From Croceitalea dokdonensis DOKDO 023 (GTDB taxonomy: Bacteria; Bacteroidota; Bacteroidia; Flavobacteriales; Flavobacteriaceae): a stretch of 64,000 nucleotides of DNA. The notes under the pieces were generated by a model, which was given only the letters and a program-made list of their open reading frames with translations, searched no databases and had not been told where the DNA came from. The stretch covers positions 620,001-684,000 of the forward strand of contig NZ_LDJX01000001.1 in assembly GCF_001306415.1 (NCBI RefSeq). The letters run 5' to 3'. Each line of letters opens with the position of its first letter. Positions within the stretch are counted from its first letter, which is position 1. Both the position numbers and the translations under genes were made by a program. Shown here in pieces: positions 20,267-28,850 of the stretch.

Positions 20267-21051
20267 ACCGCTATTTCGCCTTGAAAAACAAAAGTTGCTG
20301 GCCCGGACAGGACAATATTTTTGAAACCCTCAAGATCATGGTCAAACGATACGGTTAGTTCCCCTCCTGGTGTCTCAATTTCTATGATGTTAGTCTTGGC
20401 CATTTCTGCATGGAACATAGCCAATGCCACGGCAGTAACACCAGTTCCGCAGGACAGTGTTTCATCTTCCACACCTCTCTCATACGTTCTTACAGAAAAC
20501 CGGTTGCCTTCCACTGGAGCCACAAAATTGATATTACTGCCCACCTCCCCATAAAGTCCATACCTTAGTTTTGCTCCCTCTTTCACCACATTAAAATCGG
20601 TTAGGGAATCCACCAACTGCACGTGGTGTGGCGATCCAGTATTTAAAAAATATGCTTTTGCACGTTGGGTTACTTCCTTAACCTCCATCATGTCCAAAGA
20701 AACCACTTTATCCTTTATGGTAGCACGATGCAATCCGTCAATAGCATTAAAACAGGCTTTATCCTTCACAATCCCCAATTGGTTTGCAAATGCAACAATA
20801 CAACGTCCTCCGTTTCCGCACATACTGCTTTGGTTTCCATCGGCATTGTAATACACCATCTTAAAATCTGACAGCTTGTCATTTTCAAGTAAGATAAAAC
20901 CATCTGCTCCTATGCCAAATTTTCTATCACATAAAAACCGAATGTATTTGGTATCGTTTTTGGGGAATTGCAGATGGCGGTTATCCACAAGAATAAAGTC
21001 GTTACCTGTGCCTTGGTACTTATAGAACGGTATTGTTTTGGTATCATCCAT
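20263..21051 (-). CDS. dapF: Diaminopimelate epimerase DapF
   Basis: Interconverts LL- and meso-diaminopimelate for lysine and peptidoglycan. The 262-aa enzyme has both catalytic cysteines: Cys78 (MCGNGGR) and Cys201 (SCGTGVTA). The N-terminal YKYQGTGNDF is typical. First gene of an operon with a GNAT and mltG, combining precursor supply and glycan processing. A promoter is visible 58-91 bases upstream. Confidence 0.96.
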   Translation of the reverse strand: MDDTKTIPFYKYQGTGNDFILVDNRHLQFPKNDTKYIRFLCDRKFGIGADGFILLENDKLSDFKMVYYNADGNQSSMCGNGGRCIVAFANQLGIVKDKACFNAIDGLHRATIKDKVVSLDMMEVKEVTQRAKAYFLNTGSPHHVQLVDSLTDFNVVKEGAKLRYGLYGEVGSNINFVAPVEGNRFSVRTYERGVEDETLSCGTGVTAVALAMFHAEMAKTNIIEIETPGGELTVSFDHDLEGFKNIVLSGPATFVFQGEIAV

Positions 21052-21109
21052 CGGGTAAAGATACTTAATTCTTTAAGGATTTTTTGGCAGTTAAAGCGTC
21101 GTTAAAGGC

Positions 21110-21142
21110 CAAATTTAGCTGCTTTTTTTAAACTAATTTCAA
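21110..21142 (-). promoter_or_regulatory. Promoter for dapF-GNAT-mltG
   Basis: Read leftward: TTG (21142-21140), a 22-base spacer and TAAATTTG (21117-21110). The spacer is at the long end of the accepted range. The leader would be about 55 bases. Confidence 0.5.
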
Positions 21143-21164
21143 GTAGAATTAAATATTATTATTT

Positions 21165-22553
21165 ATGAGAAAAACTGCAAATCTGTTTGTAATTGCATTG
21201 TTTTCCGGAGCAATTACCTTGGGAGCATACAAGCTTTTGTTTGAGAATGACGCTAACATCAGCTTTGAAAAAGAGGAAACCCCATTTGTGAATACAAGTT
21301 TGGCAACCTCTGCAAAAGGTGCTGGCATTAATGAAGTTGATTTCACCATAGCAGCGGAAAAAACGGTAAATGCCGTTGTACATGTTAAGAATATGACCCT
21401 AAGCAAGGGAAGTCCATTTGGTAGTTTCCTGTTTGGTTATGAGGCAAGTCCAAGACCCCAATTAGGTACGGGTTCTGGGGTAATCATTTCCCCAGATGGG
21501 TATATCGTTACCAACAACCACGTGATTGAAAGATCACAAGAGCTGGAAGTAACCTTGAACAACAACAAAACCTACAAAGCCGAAATAATTGGGGCAGACG
21601 CCAACACGGATATTGCCTTACTCAAAATTAATGCGGAGGAGACCTTACCTTATTTAGCTTTTGGTGACTCTGATGATACAAAAATTGGGGAATGGGTTTT
21701 GGCGGTAGGCAACCCCTTTAACCTTACTTCTACGGTGACCGCAGGAATCGTAAGTGCTAAGGCACGTTCCATTTCATCAAGAAGCAGCCAATCATTTATC
21801 CAAACAGACGCAGCGGTTAACCCAGGAAACTCGGGTGGAGCCTTGGTCAATACCAACGGGGACCTAATTGGAATCAACACGGCCATAACCTCCCAAACAG
21901 GTTCTTATGTAGGTTATTCTTTTGCAGTTCCCAGTAATATAGCGAACAAAATTGTAAACGATTTACTGGAATTTGGTAACGTACAAAAAGGAATTTTAGG
22001 TATTAGGGGTGGTGATATTACCCCAGGCTTAATGGAAGAGGTAGGCATTGAGGTGAGTGCGGGAGTATACGTAGGATTTGTGGAAGAAGAAACTGGGGCC
22101 TATGAAGCAGGTATCAAGGAAGGGGACGTGATTACCATGGTTGACGATATTAAAGTGACCAAATTCTCTGAACTTACGGGTTATCTTTCCGCCAAAAGGC
22201 CAGGAGACAAAGTAAAGGTTGGCGTCATTAGAAATGGGGAAACAAAAGAAATCCCAGTGGTTCTCAAAAAAAGACTGACCGATATTTTACCGATAATGGG
22301 ACTCACAGTAAAAAACTTGTCCAAAGAGGATCAAAAACGTTACGGGACCAAAAAAGGGGTTAAAATCGTAAGCGTACCAGAATTTTATAAAGATTATGGC
22401 CTTGAAAATAAGGTAATCGTAGAAGTTTATGATGATGAAATCGAAGATATTGACAAGGCACGCTCCGTCTTTGGGAAAATATCCAAATATGACCGCATTA
22501 GTCTTACCACACTTAATGAAAAGGGAGAACGGGAACGTCTCATCTTCAGATAA
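21165..22553 (+). CDS. HtrA/DegP-type periplasmic serine protease
   Basis: A 462-aa envelope protease/chaperone. It has an N-terminal signal or anchor helix (residues 6-25) and a trypsin-like domain with catalytic His119 (TNNHV), Asp149 (NTDIALLK) and Ser223 (GNSGGAL). The first PDZ domain is at about 255-355 and a second, divergent PDZ at about 365-460. Length fits the Do/DegQ family. It degrades misfolded periplasmic proteins. A strong terminator follows. No heat-shock-type element is recognised upstream. Confidence 0.93.
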   Translation: MRKTANLFVIALFSGAITLGAYKLLFENDANISFEKEETPFVNTSLATSAKGAGINEVDFTIAAEKTVNAVVHVKNMTLSKGSPFGSFLFGYEASPRPQLGTGSGVIISPDGYIVTNNHVIERSQELEVTLNNNKTYKAEIIGADANTDIALLKINAEETLPYLAFGDSDDTKIGEWVLAVGNPFNLTSTVTAGIVSAKARSISSRSSQSFIQTDAAVNPGNSGGALVNTNGDLIGINTAITSQTGSYVGYSFAVPSNIANKIVNDLLEFGNVQKGILGIRGGDITPGLMEEVGIEVSAGVYVGFVEEETGAYEAGIKEGDVITMVDDIKVTKFSELTGYLSAKRPGDKVKVGVIRNGETKEIPVVLKKRLTDILPIMGLTVKNLSKEDQKRYGTKKGVKIVSVPEFYKDYGLENKVIVEVYDDEIEDIDKARSVFGKISKYDRISLTTLNEKGERERLIFR

Positions 22554-22581
22554 AGGATAAAGCTAACTGTTTTCAATCAGC

Positions 22582-22616
22582 AAAAAAATGCCCATTTAAG
22601 AGTGGGCATTTTTTGT
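22582..22616 (+). terminator. Intrinsic terminator after htrA
   Basis: Stem AAAAAATGCCCA/TGGGCATTTTTT around an eight-base loop (22595-22602), ending in a T-run. The A-tract on the other side makes it work in both directions in principle. It lies 28 bases after the htrA stop. Confidence 0.85.
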
Positions 22617-22630
22617 TTAACAATATACAG

Positions 22631-22659
22631 TTCGAAAACGATTGAAATTCCTAATTTTG
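22631..22659 (+). promoter_or_regulatory. Candidate promoter for the GAPDH gene
   Basis: TTCG (22631-22634, one mismatch to TTTG), a 17-base spacer and an exact -7 box TAATTTTG (22652-22659). The leader would be about 120 bases. Confidence 0.45.
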
Positions 22660-22781
22660 CAAACAAAATAAATAATGCCCTTAAGCTTATACAGAAGTTA
22701 TCGGGGATGCATACATCTATTTTGCAAAATGCTTGGCATGAAATTCCTTGCCATTAAAACCAAAACAACCGAACCAAGATT

Positions 22782-24227
22782 ATGAACGATAAGGTTTACG
22801 AAAAAGAACTCGCTTTCCAAGCAGATCGGAGAAAAGCCACAACTGAGTTTATTAAAATTATAAGTGACCTCTGGTATGACAAGGCTATTGAGGTAGTTCT
22901 CTTCAAAAATCAAGTCATAGACAAAAATGTAAGTGATATTATTAATTTACACCAATATGCAGGGGAATTTGTACAAAAGCCCATTTCTATTTTTGATTCT
23001 GTTGAGCTTTTACGTGCCATTGGAGATATCAACCTACCTCCTGCGAAACTGGATATTGGTAAACTAACCTATGAATACCACTCCCAAGAAAACGAGCATC
23101 TGAATGTTAAAGCATTTGTTTTAGATAAACTAAAAAATGCCAATGATGCAGAGGAGATTAAGCCCCAAGATGTTGTACTGTACGGCTTTGGGCGTATTGG
23201 AAGACTTGTGGCCAGGGAGCTCATGGCCAAAACTGGAAAGGGTAACCAGCTAAGACTGCGCGCCATTGTAACACGTGGGGAAATTACGGCTGAAATTTTG
23301 GAGAAACGAGCCGCCCTGCTCCAAACCGATTCTGTTCACGGTCAATTTAGTGGCACCGTGGATATCGATTTGGAGAAGAAGGCCCTAATGATTAATGGGA
23401 CCACCGTTTATATTATTTCTGCCAACCAGCCAGAAGATATTGACTATACTACATTTGGAATTTACCATGCTTTGGTGATTGATAATACGGGCGTCTTCCG
23501 GGATAAAAAAGCCCTCTCCCGTCATTTAAAATCCAAGGGCGTTATGCGGGTACTGCTCACCGCCCCAGGTAAGGAGGTTCCCAATATTGTACACGGGGTA
23601 AACCATGAAGCTTACCATCCGGACAAAACCAAGATTTATTCAGCAGCCTCCTGTACTACCAATGCCATTACGCCCATTCTTAAGGTTATAGAGGATTCCC
23701 TAGGAATCCAAAAAGGACATCTGGAAACCATACACGCTTATACCAATGACCAAAACCTTGTGGACAATATGCACAGTAAATACAGACGTGGCAGGGCTGC
23801 GGGCCTTAACATGGTCATTACGGAAACCGGTGCCGGCAAGGCAGTTTCCAAAGCGCTACCCGCCTTGGAGGGGAAACTGACCTCTAATGCCATACGTGTT
23901 CCCGTTCCCAACGGTTCTTTGGCAATCTTAAATTTAGAAATAGCGACGACCACCTCTGTTGAAGCTATTAACACCATTGTCAAAAAATATGCCTTGGAAG
24001 GAGATTTGGTGGAGCAAATAAAATATTCCTTGAGCAATGAACTCGTCTCATCGGATATTGTGGGTACTACAGCACCTGCTATTTATGATAGCAAGGCCAC
24101 CATTGTATCCCCAGACGGAAAAAACATTATCCTTTACATTTGGTATGATAATGAATATGGCTACTCACATCAAGTCATCCGCTTGGCTAAATACATTTCC
24201 AAGGTGAGAAGATATACCTATTATTAG
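22782..24227 (+). CDS. Glyceraldehyde-3-phosphate dehydrogenase, long form with N-terminal extension
   Basis: A 481-aa GAPDH. The Rossmann motif VVLYGFGRIGRLVA starts only at residue 131, and the catalytic Cys291 is in AASCTTNAITP, so about 130 extra residues of mostly helical character precede the enzyme domain. The usual length is 330-340 aa. Long forms of this kind occur in Bacteroidota and some Proteobacteria. The extension's role is unknown to me; cofactor choice or oligomer contacts are guesses. It may serve glycolysis or gluconeogenesis. Monocistronic, with its own promoter and a terminator upstream. Confidence 0.92.
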   Translation: MNDKVYEKELAFQADRRKATTEFIKIISDLWYDKAIEVVLFKNQVIDKNVSDIINLHQYAGEFVQKPISIFDSVELLRAIGDINLPPAKLDIGKLTYEYHSQENEHLNVKAFVLDKLKNANDAEEIKPQDVVLYGFGRIGRLVARELMAKTGKGNQLRLRAIVTRGEITAEILEKRAALLQTDSVHGQFSGTVDIDLEKKALMINGTTVYIISANQPEDIDYTTFGIYHALVIDNTGVFRDKKALSRHLKSKGVMRVLLTAPGKEVPNIVHGVNHEAYHPDKTKIYSAASCTTNAITPILKVIEDSLGIQKGHLETIHAYTNDQNLVDNMHSKYRRGRAAGLNMVITETGAGKAVSKALPALEGKLTSNAIRVPVPNGSLAILNLEIATTTSVEAINTIVKKYALEGDLVEQIKYSLSNELVSSDIVGTTAPAIYDSKATIVSPDGKNIILYIWYDNEYGYSHQVIRLAKYISKVRRYTYY

Positions 24228-24243
24228 AAATCCATCACTATTT

Positions 24244-24273
24244 TTGGGCATTTGGTAGAATGGTGTACCTTCG
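24244..24273 (+). promoter_or_regulatory. Promoter for the coiled-coil membrane protein gene
   Basis: TTG (24244-24246), a 19-base spacer and TACCTTCG (24266-24273, one mismatch to TAnnTTTG). The leader would be about 28 bases before ATG 24306. A second exact box TATTTTTG (24239-24246) overlaps the -33 position. Confidence 0.55.
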
Positions 24274-24305
24274 TTTTCTCCAAATTAATTCTTATCGTGA
24301 CTAAC

Positions 24306-24911
24306 ATGAAAAATTCATTTTTATTAGTGGCTGCACTATTATTTAGCTGCGGCCTTATAATTGCACAGGAAGAAAGCGCTGAAACCGAGGATATGTCCAT
24401 AAAAGGACAGTACGAAACCTTAATCAGAAAATCTACCAATTACCGCCAGCAAGGAAAACGGTACGAAGTGGTTCGCCTACTAGAACTGGAAGCCTTTCAG
24501 AAAAATGTTACGGACAGTTTAAAGGCGGCCAACGCCAATATTGCAGAGCTTCAGGGTACCATAGCAAAACAAGAGGCAAGTAACTCTTCCTTAACAGCAG
24601 CATTGGAGAAAACAAGTAAGGACCTGAAGGCGGTTTCAGAAGAGAAAGATAGTATGTCCTTTCTTGGCAAATTAATTTCCAAAGGCACCTATAACCTTAT
24701 TGTATGGTCCATTATTTTTGCACTATTAATTTTCTTGCTGCTTTTCATTTACAAGTTCAAAAATAGTAACTCCCTTACCCAACAGGCAAAGCTTGCATTA
24801 TCTGATTTAGAAAAAGAATTTGAGGAACATCGCCGCAGGGCTTTGGAAAGGGAGCAAAAAATAAGCAGAAAGCTGCAGGACGAAATCAACAAAAATAAAA
24901 AGGGAGGTTGA
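24306..24911 (+). CDS. Membrane protein with two coiled-coil segments, unknown function
   Basis: A 201-aa protein. ATG 24306 gives a signal peptide (residues 1-20, ending LIIAQ). Residues 60-115 form a coiled coil (SLKAANANIAELQ), residues 128-152 a transmembrane helix (LIVWSIIFALLIFLLLFIYKF), and the C-terminal 45 residues are a highly charged cytoplasmic helix. So there is a periplasmic and a cytoplasmic coiled coil joined by one helix. It lies before trmD. Homologues in this position are sometimes labelled tRNA methyltransferase by neighbourhood, but nothing here supports that. Function unknown. Confidence 0.75.
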   Translation: MKNSFLLVAALLFSCGLIIAQEESAETEDMSIKGQYETLIRKSTNYRQQGKRYEVVRLLELEAFQKNVTDSLKAANANIAELQGTIAKQEASNSSLTAALEKTSKDLKAVSEEKDSMSFLGKLISKGTYNLIVWSIIFALLIFLLLFIYKFKNSNSLTQQAKLALSDLEKEFEEHRRRALEREQKISRKLQDEINKNKKGG

Positions 24912-24991
24912 TGCCCAAGTTGGCCCTGGCACAATTACTGTTTTAGAATGGGTAACGACCCCATTTGTCTAATTACCGATGATTTAAGTAC

Positions 24992-25666
24992 ATGCGAATT
25001 GATATTATTACCGTACTCCCAGAACTTCTAAAAAGTCCGTTTGAAGCTTCCATTTTAAAGCGGGCCATAGAAAAGGGATTGGTTGAGGTCCACCTCCATA
25101 ACCTACGGGATTTTTCTATTGGAAATTATAATCAAGTAGACGATTATCAATTTGGAGGGGGCGCCGGGATGGTATTGATGATAGAACCTATTGATAATTG
25201 TATTGCCAAATTAAAGTCTGAACGGAACTATGATGAGGTCATTTATATGACCCCAGACGGGGATACCTTAAACCAAAAAATGGCCAACGAACTTTCCTTA
25301 AAAGGCAACCTTATTATTTTATGCGGGCATTACAAAGGTGTGGACCAACGTGTAAGGGACCGCTTAATCACACGTGAAATTTCCATAGGCGATTACGTAC
25401 TCTCTGGTGGTGAACTGGCGGCGGCTGTGTTGTCCGATAGTATCATTAGATTGATTCCTGGTGTGTTGAACAATGAAACCTCTGCATTGACCGATACCTT
25501 CCAAGATAACTTGTTGGCGCCACCGGTCTACACCAGACCATCTGAATACAAAGGTGATAAGGTGCCCAATGTTTTATTGAGCGGTAATTTCCCTAAAATC
25601 GAGCAGTGGCGGGAGGAACAGGCTTACGAACGTACGGAAAAAAGAAGGCCTGACCTGCTCAAGTAA
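24992..25666 (+). CDS. trmD: tRNA (guanine-N1-)-methyltransferase TrmD
   Basis: Methylates G37 of tRNAs that read CNN codons, preventing frameshifts. The 224-aa SPOUT enzyme shows [13 protein letters not shown] at the start, [23 protein letters not shown] and the trefoil-knot SAM loop [14 protein letters not shown]. Length is normal. rplS follows after 209 bases with its own promoter, in place of the tight rimM-trmD-rplS operon of many bacteria; rimM and rpsP are not here. Confidence 0.95.
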   Translation: MRIDIITVLPELLKSPFEASILKRAIEKGLVEVHLHNLRDFSIGNYNQVDDYQFGGGAGMVLMIEPIDNCIAKLKSERNYDEVIYMTPDGDTLNQKMANELSLKGNLIILCGHYKGVDQRVRDRLITREISIGDYVLSGGELAAAVLSDSIIRLIPGVLNNETSALTDTFQDNLLAPPVYTRPSEYKGDKVPNVLLSGNFPKIEQWREEQAYERTEKRRPDLLK

Positions 25667-25775
25667 TTTCCAGCTGAGCCTGCCTGTGATGTATCCCAGG
25701 GAAACACCGATCAAATTTGCAAGCAAACCTATGCTAATCACAAACATGGGCTTCCAATAAAAACCATAAAACTTC

Positions 25776-25805
25776 TTGCGTTTCACAAAATAAAAATTAA
25801 TTTTG
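25776..25805 (+). promoter_or_regulatory. Promoter for rplS
   Basis: TTG (25776-25778), a 19-base spacer and TAATTTTG (25798-25805), a perfect match to the Flavobacteriia consensus. The leader would be about 65 bases before ATG 25876. Confidence 0.8.
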
Positions 25806-25875
25806 CACCTCATTAAAAGTAACCTCTGACGATAATCGTGAATGTTGTTTTTAAGCAATCCATAAATAGATTAAA

Positions 25876-26226
25876 ATGGAGTCCTTAATAAAGTTTGTAG
25901 AAGACGAATTTGTAACAAAGAAAGAATTTCCAGATTTCTCTGCCGGAGATACGGTTACCGTATATTACGAAATCAAGGAGGGAGAGAAAACAAGGACGCA
26001 GTTCTTTAAAGGTGTGGTCATCCAAAGAAGAGGTAGTGGTGCCACAGAAACCTTTACCATCAGAAAAATGTCTGGCACCATAGGAGTTGAACGTATTTTT
26101 CCCGTGAACATGCCTGCACTTCAAAAAATTGAAGTGAATAAAAAAGGTAAGGTACGTAGGGCTAGAATTTTCTACTTCAGGGAACTTACCGGTAAAAAAG
26201 CTAGAATTAAGGAAATACGTTCCTAA
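25876..26226 (+). CDS. rplS: 50S ribosomal protein L19
   Basis: A structural protein at the subunit interface. The 116-aa product has the L19 hallmarks PDFSAGDTVTVYYEI, FKGVVIQRRGSG, TFTIRKMSGTIGVERIFPV and a basic C-terminus. It has its own strong promoter and an intrinsic terminator 22 bases after the stop, so it is a single-gene unit. Confidence 0.97.
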   Translation: MESLIKFVEDEFVTKKEFPDFSAGDTVTVYYEIKEGEKTRTQFFKGVVIQRRGSGATETFTIRKMSGTIGVERIFPVNMPALQKIEVNKKGKVRRARIFYFRELTGKKARIKEIRS

Positions 26227-26248
26227 ACAGAACTATTTACTGCACAAC

Positions 26249-26281
26249 AAAGCGTCTATCCAAAGGTTAGGCGCTTTTTTA
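26249..26281 (+). terminator. Intrinsic terminator after rplS
   Basis: Stem AAAGCGTCTA/TTAGGCGCTTT (one G-T pair) around the loop TCCAAAGG, ending in a run of six T. It isolates rplS from the TonB receptor operon. Confidence 0.82.
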
Positions 26282-26359
26282 GTTTTTACAATACTTATAA
26301 AAAACATTTTGGACAATTTCAGCTTAATGTAGTGTGCAAAGCCTTAAACATATATAAAG

Positions 26360-26383
26360 TATTCCCTATTTTTATAAGGAATA
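26360..26383 (+). promoter_or_regulatory. 24-base palindrome upstream of the TonB receptor operon
   Basis: Arms TATTCCCTAT (26360-26369) and ATAAGGAATA (26374-26383) pair at nine of ten positions around TTTT. It lies 64 bases before the receptor start in a 221-base gap with no clear TAnnTTTG promoter. It could be an operator for a dimeric regulator; a weak hairpin is the alternative. Confidence 0.4.
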
Positions 26384-26447
26384 TACGAAATGTACCTAAT
26401 GTGCCTGTCTCCACTTTCCAATGGCTAACGCCAAGTAATTTTTAAAC

Positions 26448-28847
26448 ATGATCAAAAAGAAAGTTTTAACCATCCTAGCATTGATTTTTATTAATGTAAT
26501 GGCACATGGGCAGGAGCGGTTTACGTTGAGTGGAACTGTTTCTGAAGCTGCCAGCAACGAGAGTTTAATTGGCGTTTCCATCATCATAGAAAACCTAAAA
26601 ACGGGCACTGTAACCAATGAATACGGTTTTTATAGCATTACTTTGCCCAAAGGGAAATACCGGGTTATCGTTAGTTATTTAGGATTTCAGGATGTGGAAC
26701 AAAACATCACCCTTGACCAAAATCAGAAAATTAATTTTAACCTTAGGGAAGCTGCACAACAATTGGATGAGGTTGTGGTCTCGGAAAATAAGGAACGCTT
26801 GGATATACGTAAACCCCAGATGAGCGTTAATACCGTATCTGTCCAGACCATCAAAAAAATACCTGTAGTACTTGGCGAGGCAGACGTAATCAAATCCCTA
26901 CTCCTACTTCCAGGGGTCACCAGTGCGGGGGAGGCCTCATCAGGGTTTAATGTTAGGGGCGGTGCCGCGGACCAAAATCTAATCCTGCTGGATGAGGCCA
27001 TTATTTTTAACTCCTCCCATTTATTTGGTTTCTTTTCTGTTTTTAACCCTGACGCCATTAAAGATGTAAAACTATTTAAAGGGGGCATTCCTGCACGTTA
27101 TGGAGGTAGGGTCTCCTCGGTTCTTGAAATCTTTCAAAAAGAAGGAAACAGTAAGGAAGTAAAGGTCAACGGAGGTATTGGGGCCGTGGCGAGCAGGCTG
27201 CTCATAGAGGGTCCCATAAAACAGGATAAAACTTCTTTTTTGGTTGGAGGTCGTGGCTCCTACGCCCATCTTTTTTTACCCTTGTTCGACATTAACAACA
27301 GTGCCTATTTTTATGATTTAAATACCAAAATCAGCCATAAAATCAATGAAAACAACAGCATTTATCTCTCCGGATACTTCGGTAGGGACTTGTTTAGCAT
27401 AGATGATAGCTTTGTAAACGTCTACGGTAATGCAGTAGGCAATTTTAGATGGAATCACTTATTCTCGGATAAATTATTTTCTAATCTTTCCTTAATTTAC
27501 TCCGACTATTTTTATGGGCTTGAACTGGATTTCGTTGGATTTGAATGGGAATCTGGAATCCAAAATTTTAATTTTAAATATGATTTGAAGCATTATATCA
27601 ACGACAAGCTTCAAATTAATTATGGTCTAAATAATATTTACTACAGTTTTAACCCTGGGCGTATTCAGCCAAATCGCGATGATTCCGGAATTGTAGAGGC
27701 CCAACTTACCAAGAAATATGCCAACGAGGCCGCAGCCTATATAGATGTTGAGCAACAACTAACAAACAAGCTTAGTGTTAACTACGGACTGCGGGTAAGC
27801 AATTTTAACCGTTTGGGGCAGGATGAGTTATTTGTATATGAAAATAACCGTCCGGTGCTTTTTGATCCCTTTCAATTGGTATACAGAGAGGCAACCCCTG
27901 TGGACACCATCAACCCCGGCAGGAACACCAATCTTTCCACATTTACCAATTTGGAACCGCGTATCTCTGCTTCGTACACCCTAAATGATAATACTTCCCT
28001 CAAAGGCAGTTATACACGTTTGGCCCAATATTTACATTTGTTGTCCAATACAAGCTCACCCACACCTTTAGACGTTTGGGCGCCAAGTGGACCCTTTATT
28101 GAGCCACAATTACTGGACCAGTTTGCGTTGGGATATTTCAAAAATATTAATGAAGGAGCGTACTCTTTGGAGGTTGAAGGCTTCTATAAGGATATCCAAA
28201 ACAGAATAGACTATATAGACGGTGCCAACCTCATTGCAAACGACGCCATAGAACAGGTAATTTTAAACGGGGAAGCAAGGGCCTATGGTCTAGAACTGCT
28301 TTTCAGAAAAAATGAGGGTAGATTCCAAGGCTGGTTGGCCTATACCTTGTCACGTTCCGAACAGCGCACCCCTGGAAGGGCACCGGTAGTGGACAATGGC
28401 CGTTCCAATTTGGAAACGGGAATCAATTTTGGAGAATGGTACAGCACCCCTTTTGACAAAACCCATGACCTTTCCCTATTTGGTAATTTTGAACTCAATG
28501 AGCAATGGAATTTTAACGCTAACTTTATTTACCAAACTGGACAGCCCACAAATTTTCCTGTAGGCCAGTTTGAATTTGAAGATGTGGTGGTACCATTTTT
28601 TGGGCTACGCAACCAAACAAGACTTCCAAATTTTCATAGACTGGATGTAGCTGCCACCTATGTTCCGTCAAAAAATAAAGGACGTTCCTTTCAATCAGAA
28701 TGGGTTTTTGGTATTTACAATGTATACAATAGGATGAATGCAGCATCAATCAACTTTCGACAAAACCAGGATACCGGCAGAAACGAAGCCGTAAGAACGG
28801 CGATTTTTGGAGTTGTCCCGTCCATAACCTATAATTTTAAGTTTTAA
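26448..28847 (+). CDS. TonB-dependent receptor with carboxypeptidase-like N-terminal domain
   Basis: A 799-aa outer-membrane transporter. Signal peptide 1-21, a carboxypeptidase-D-regulatory-like beta-sandwich (about 24-105, TLSGTVSEAASNESLIGVSI), the plug domain (about 115-230, with GFNVRGGAADQNLILLDEA and FGFFSVFNPDAIKDVKLFKG) and a beta-barrel ending in ITYNFKF. It is shorter than most SusC proteins (about 1000 aa). It is followed after three bases by two DUF4249 lipoproteins rather than a SusD, so the three probably form one uptake complex. Ligand unknown. Confidence 0.92.
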   Translation: MIKKKVLTILALIFINVMAHGQERFTLSGTVSEAASNESLIGVSIIIENLKTGTVTNEYGFYSITLPKGKYRVIVSYLGFQDVEQNITLDQNQKINFNLREAAQQLDEVVVSENKERLDIRKPQMSVNTVSVQTIKKIPVVLGEADVIKSLLLLPGVTSAGEASSGFNVRGGAADQNLILLDEAIIFNSSHLFGFFSVFNPDAIKDVKLFKGGIPARYGGRVSSVLEIFQKEGNSKEVKVNGGIGAVASRLLIEGPIKQDKTSFLVGGRGSYAHLFLPLFDINNSAYFYDLNTKISHKINENNSIYLSGYFGRDLFSIDDSFVNVYGNAVGNFRWNHLFSDKLFSNLSLIYSDYFYGLELDFVGFEWESGIQNFNFKYDLKHYINDKLQINYGLNNIYYSFNPGRIQPNRDDSGIVEAQLTKKYANEAAAYIDVEQQLTNKLSVNYGLRVSNFNRLGQDELFVYENNRPVLFDPFQLVYREATPVDTINPGRNTNLSTFTNLEPRISASYTLNDNTSLKGSYTRLAQYLHLLSNTSSPTPLDVWAPSGPFIEPQLLDQFALGYFKNINEGAYSLEVEGFYKDIQNRIDYIDGANLIANDAIEQVILNGEARAYGLELLFRKNEGRFQGWLAYTLSRSEQRTPGRAPVVDNGRSNLETGINFGEWYSTPFDKTHDLSLFGNFELNEQWNFNANFIYQTGQPTNFPVGQFEFEDVVVPFFGLRNQTRLPNFHRLDVAATYVPSKNKGRSFQSEWVFGIYNVYNRMNAASINFRQNQDTGRNEAVRTAIFGVVPSITYNFKF

Positions 28848-28850
28848 ATC

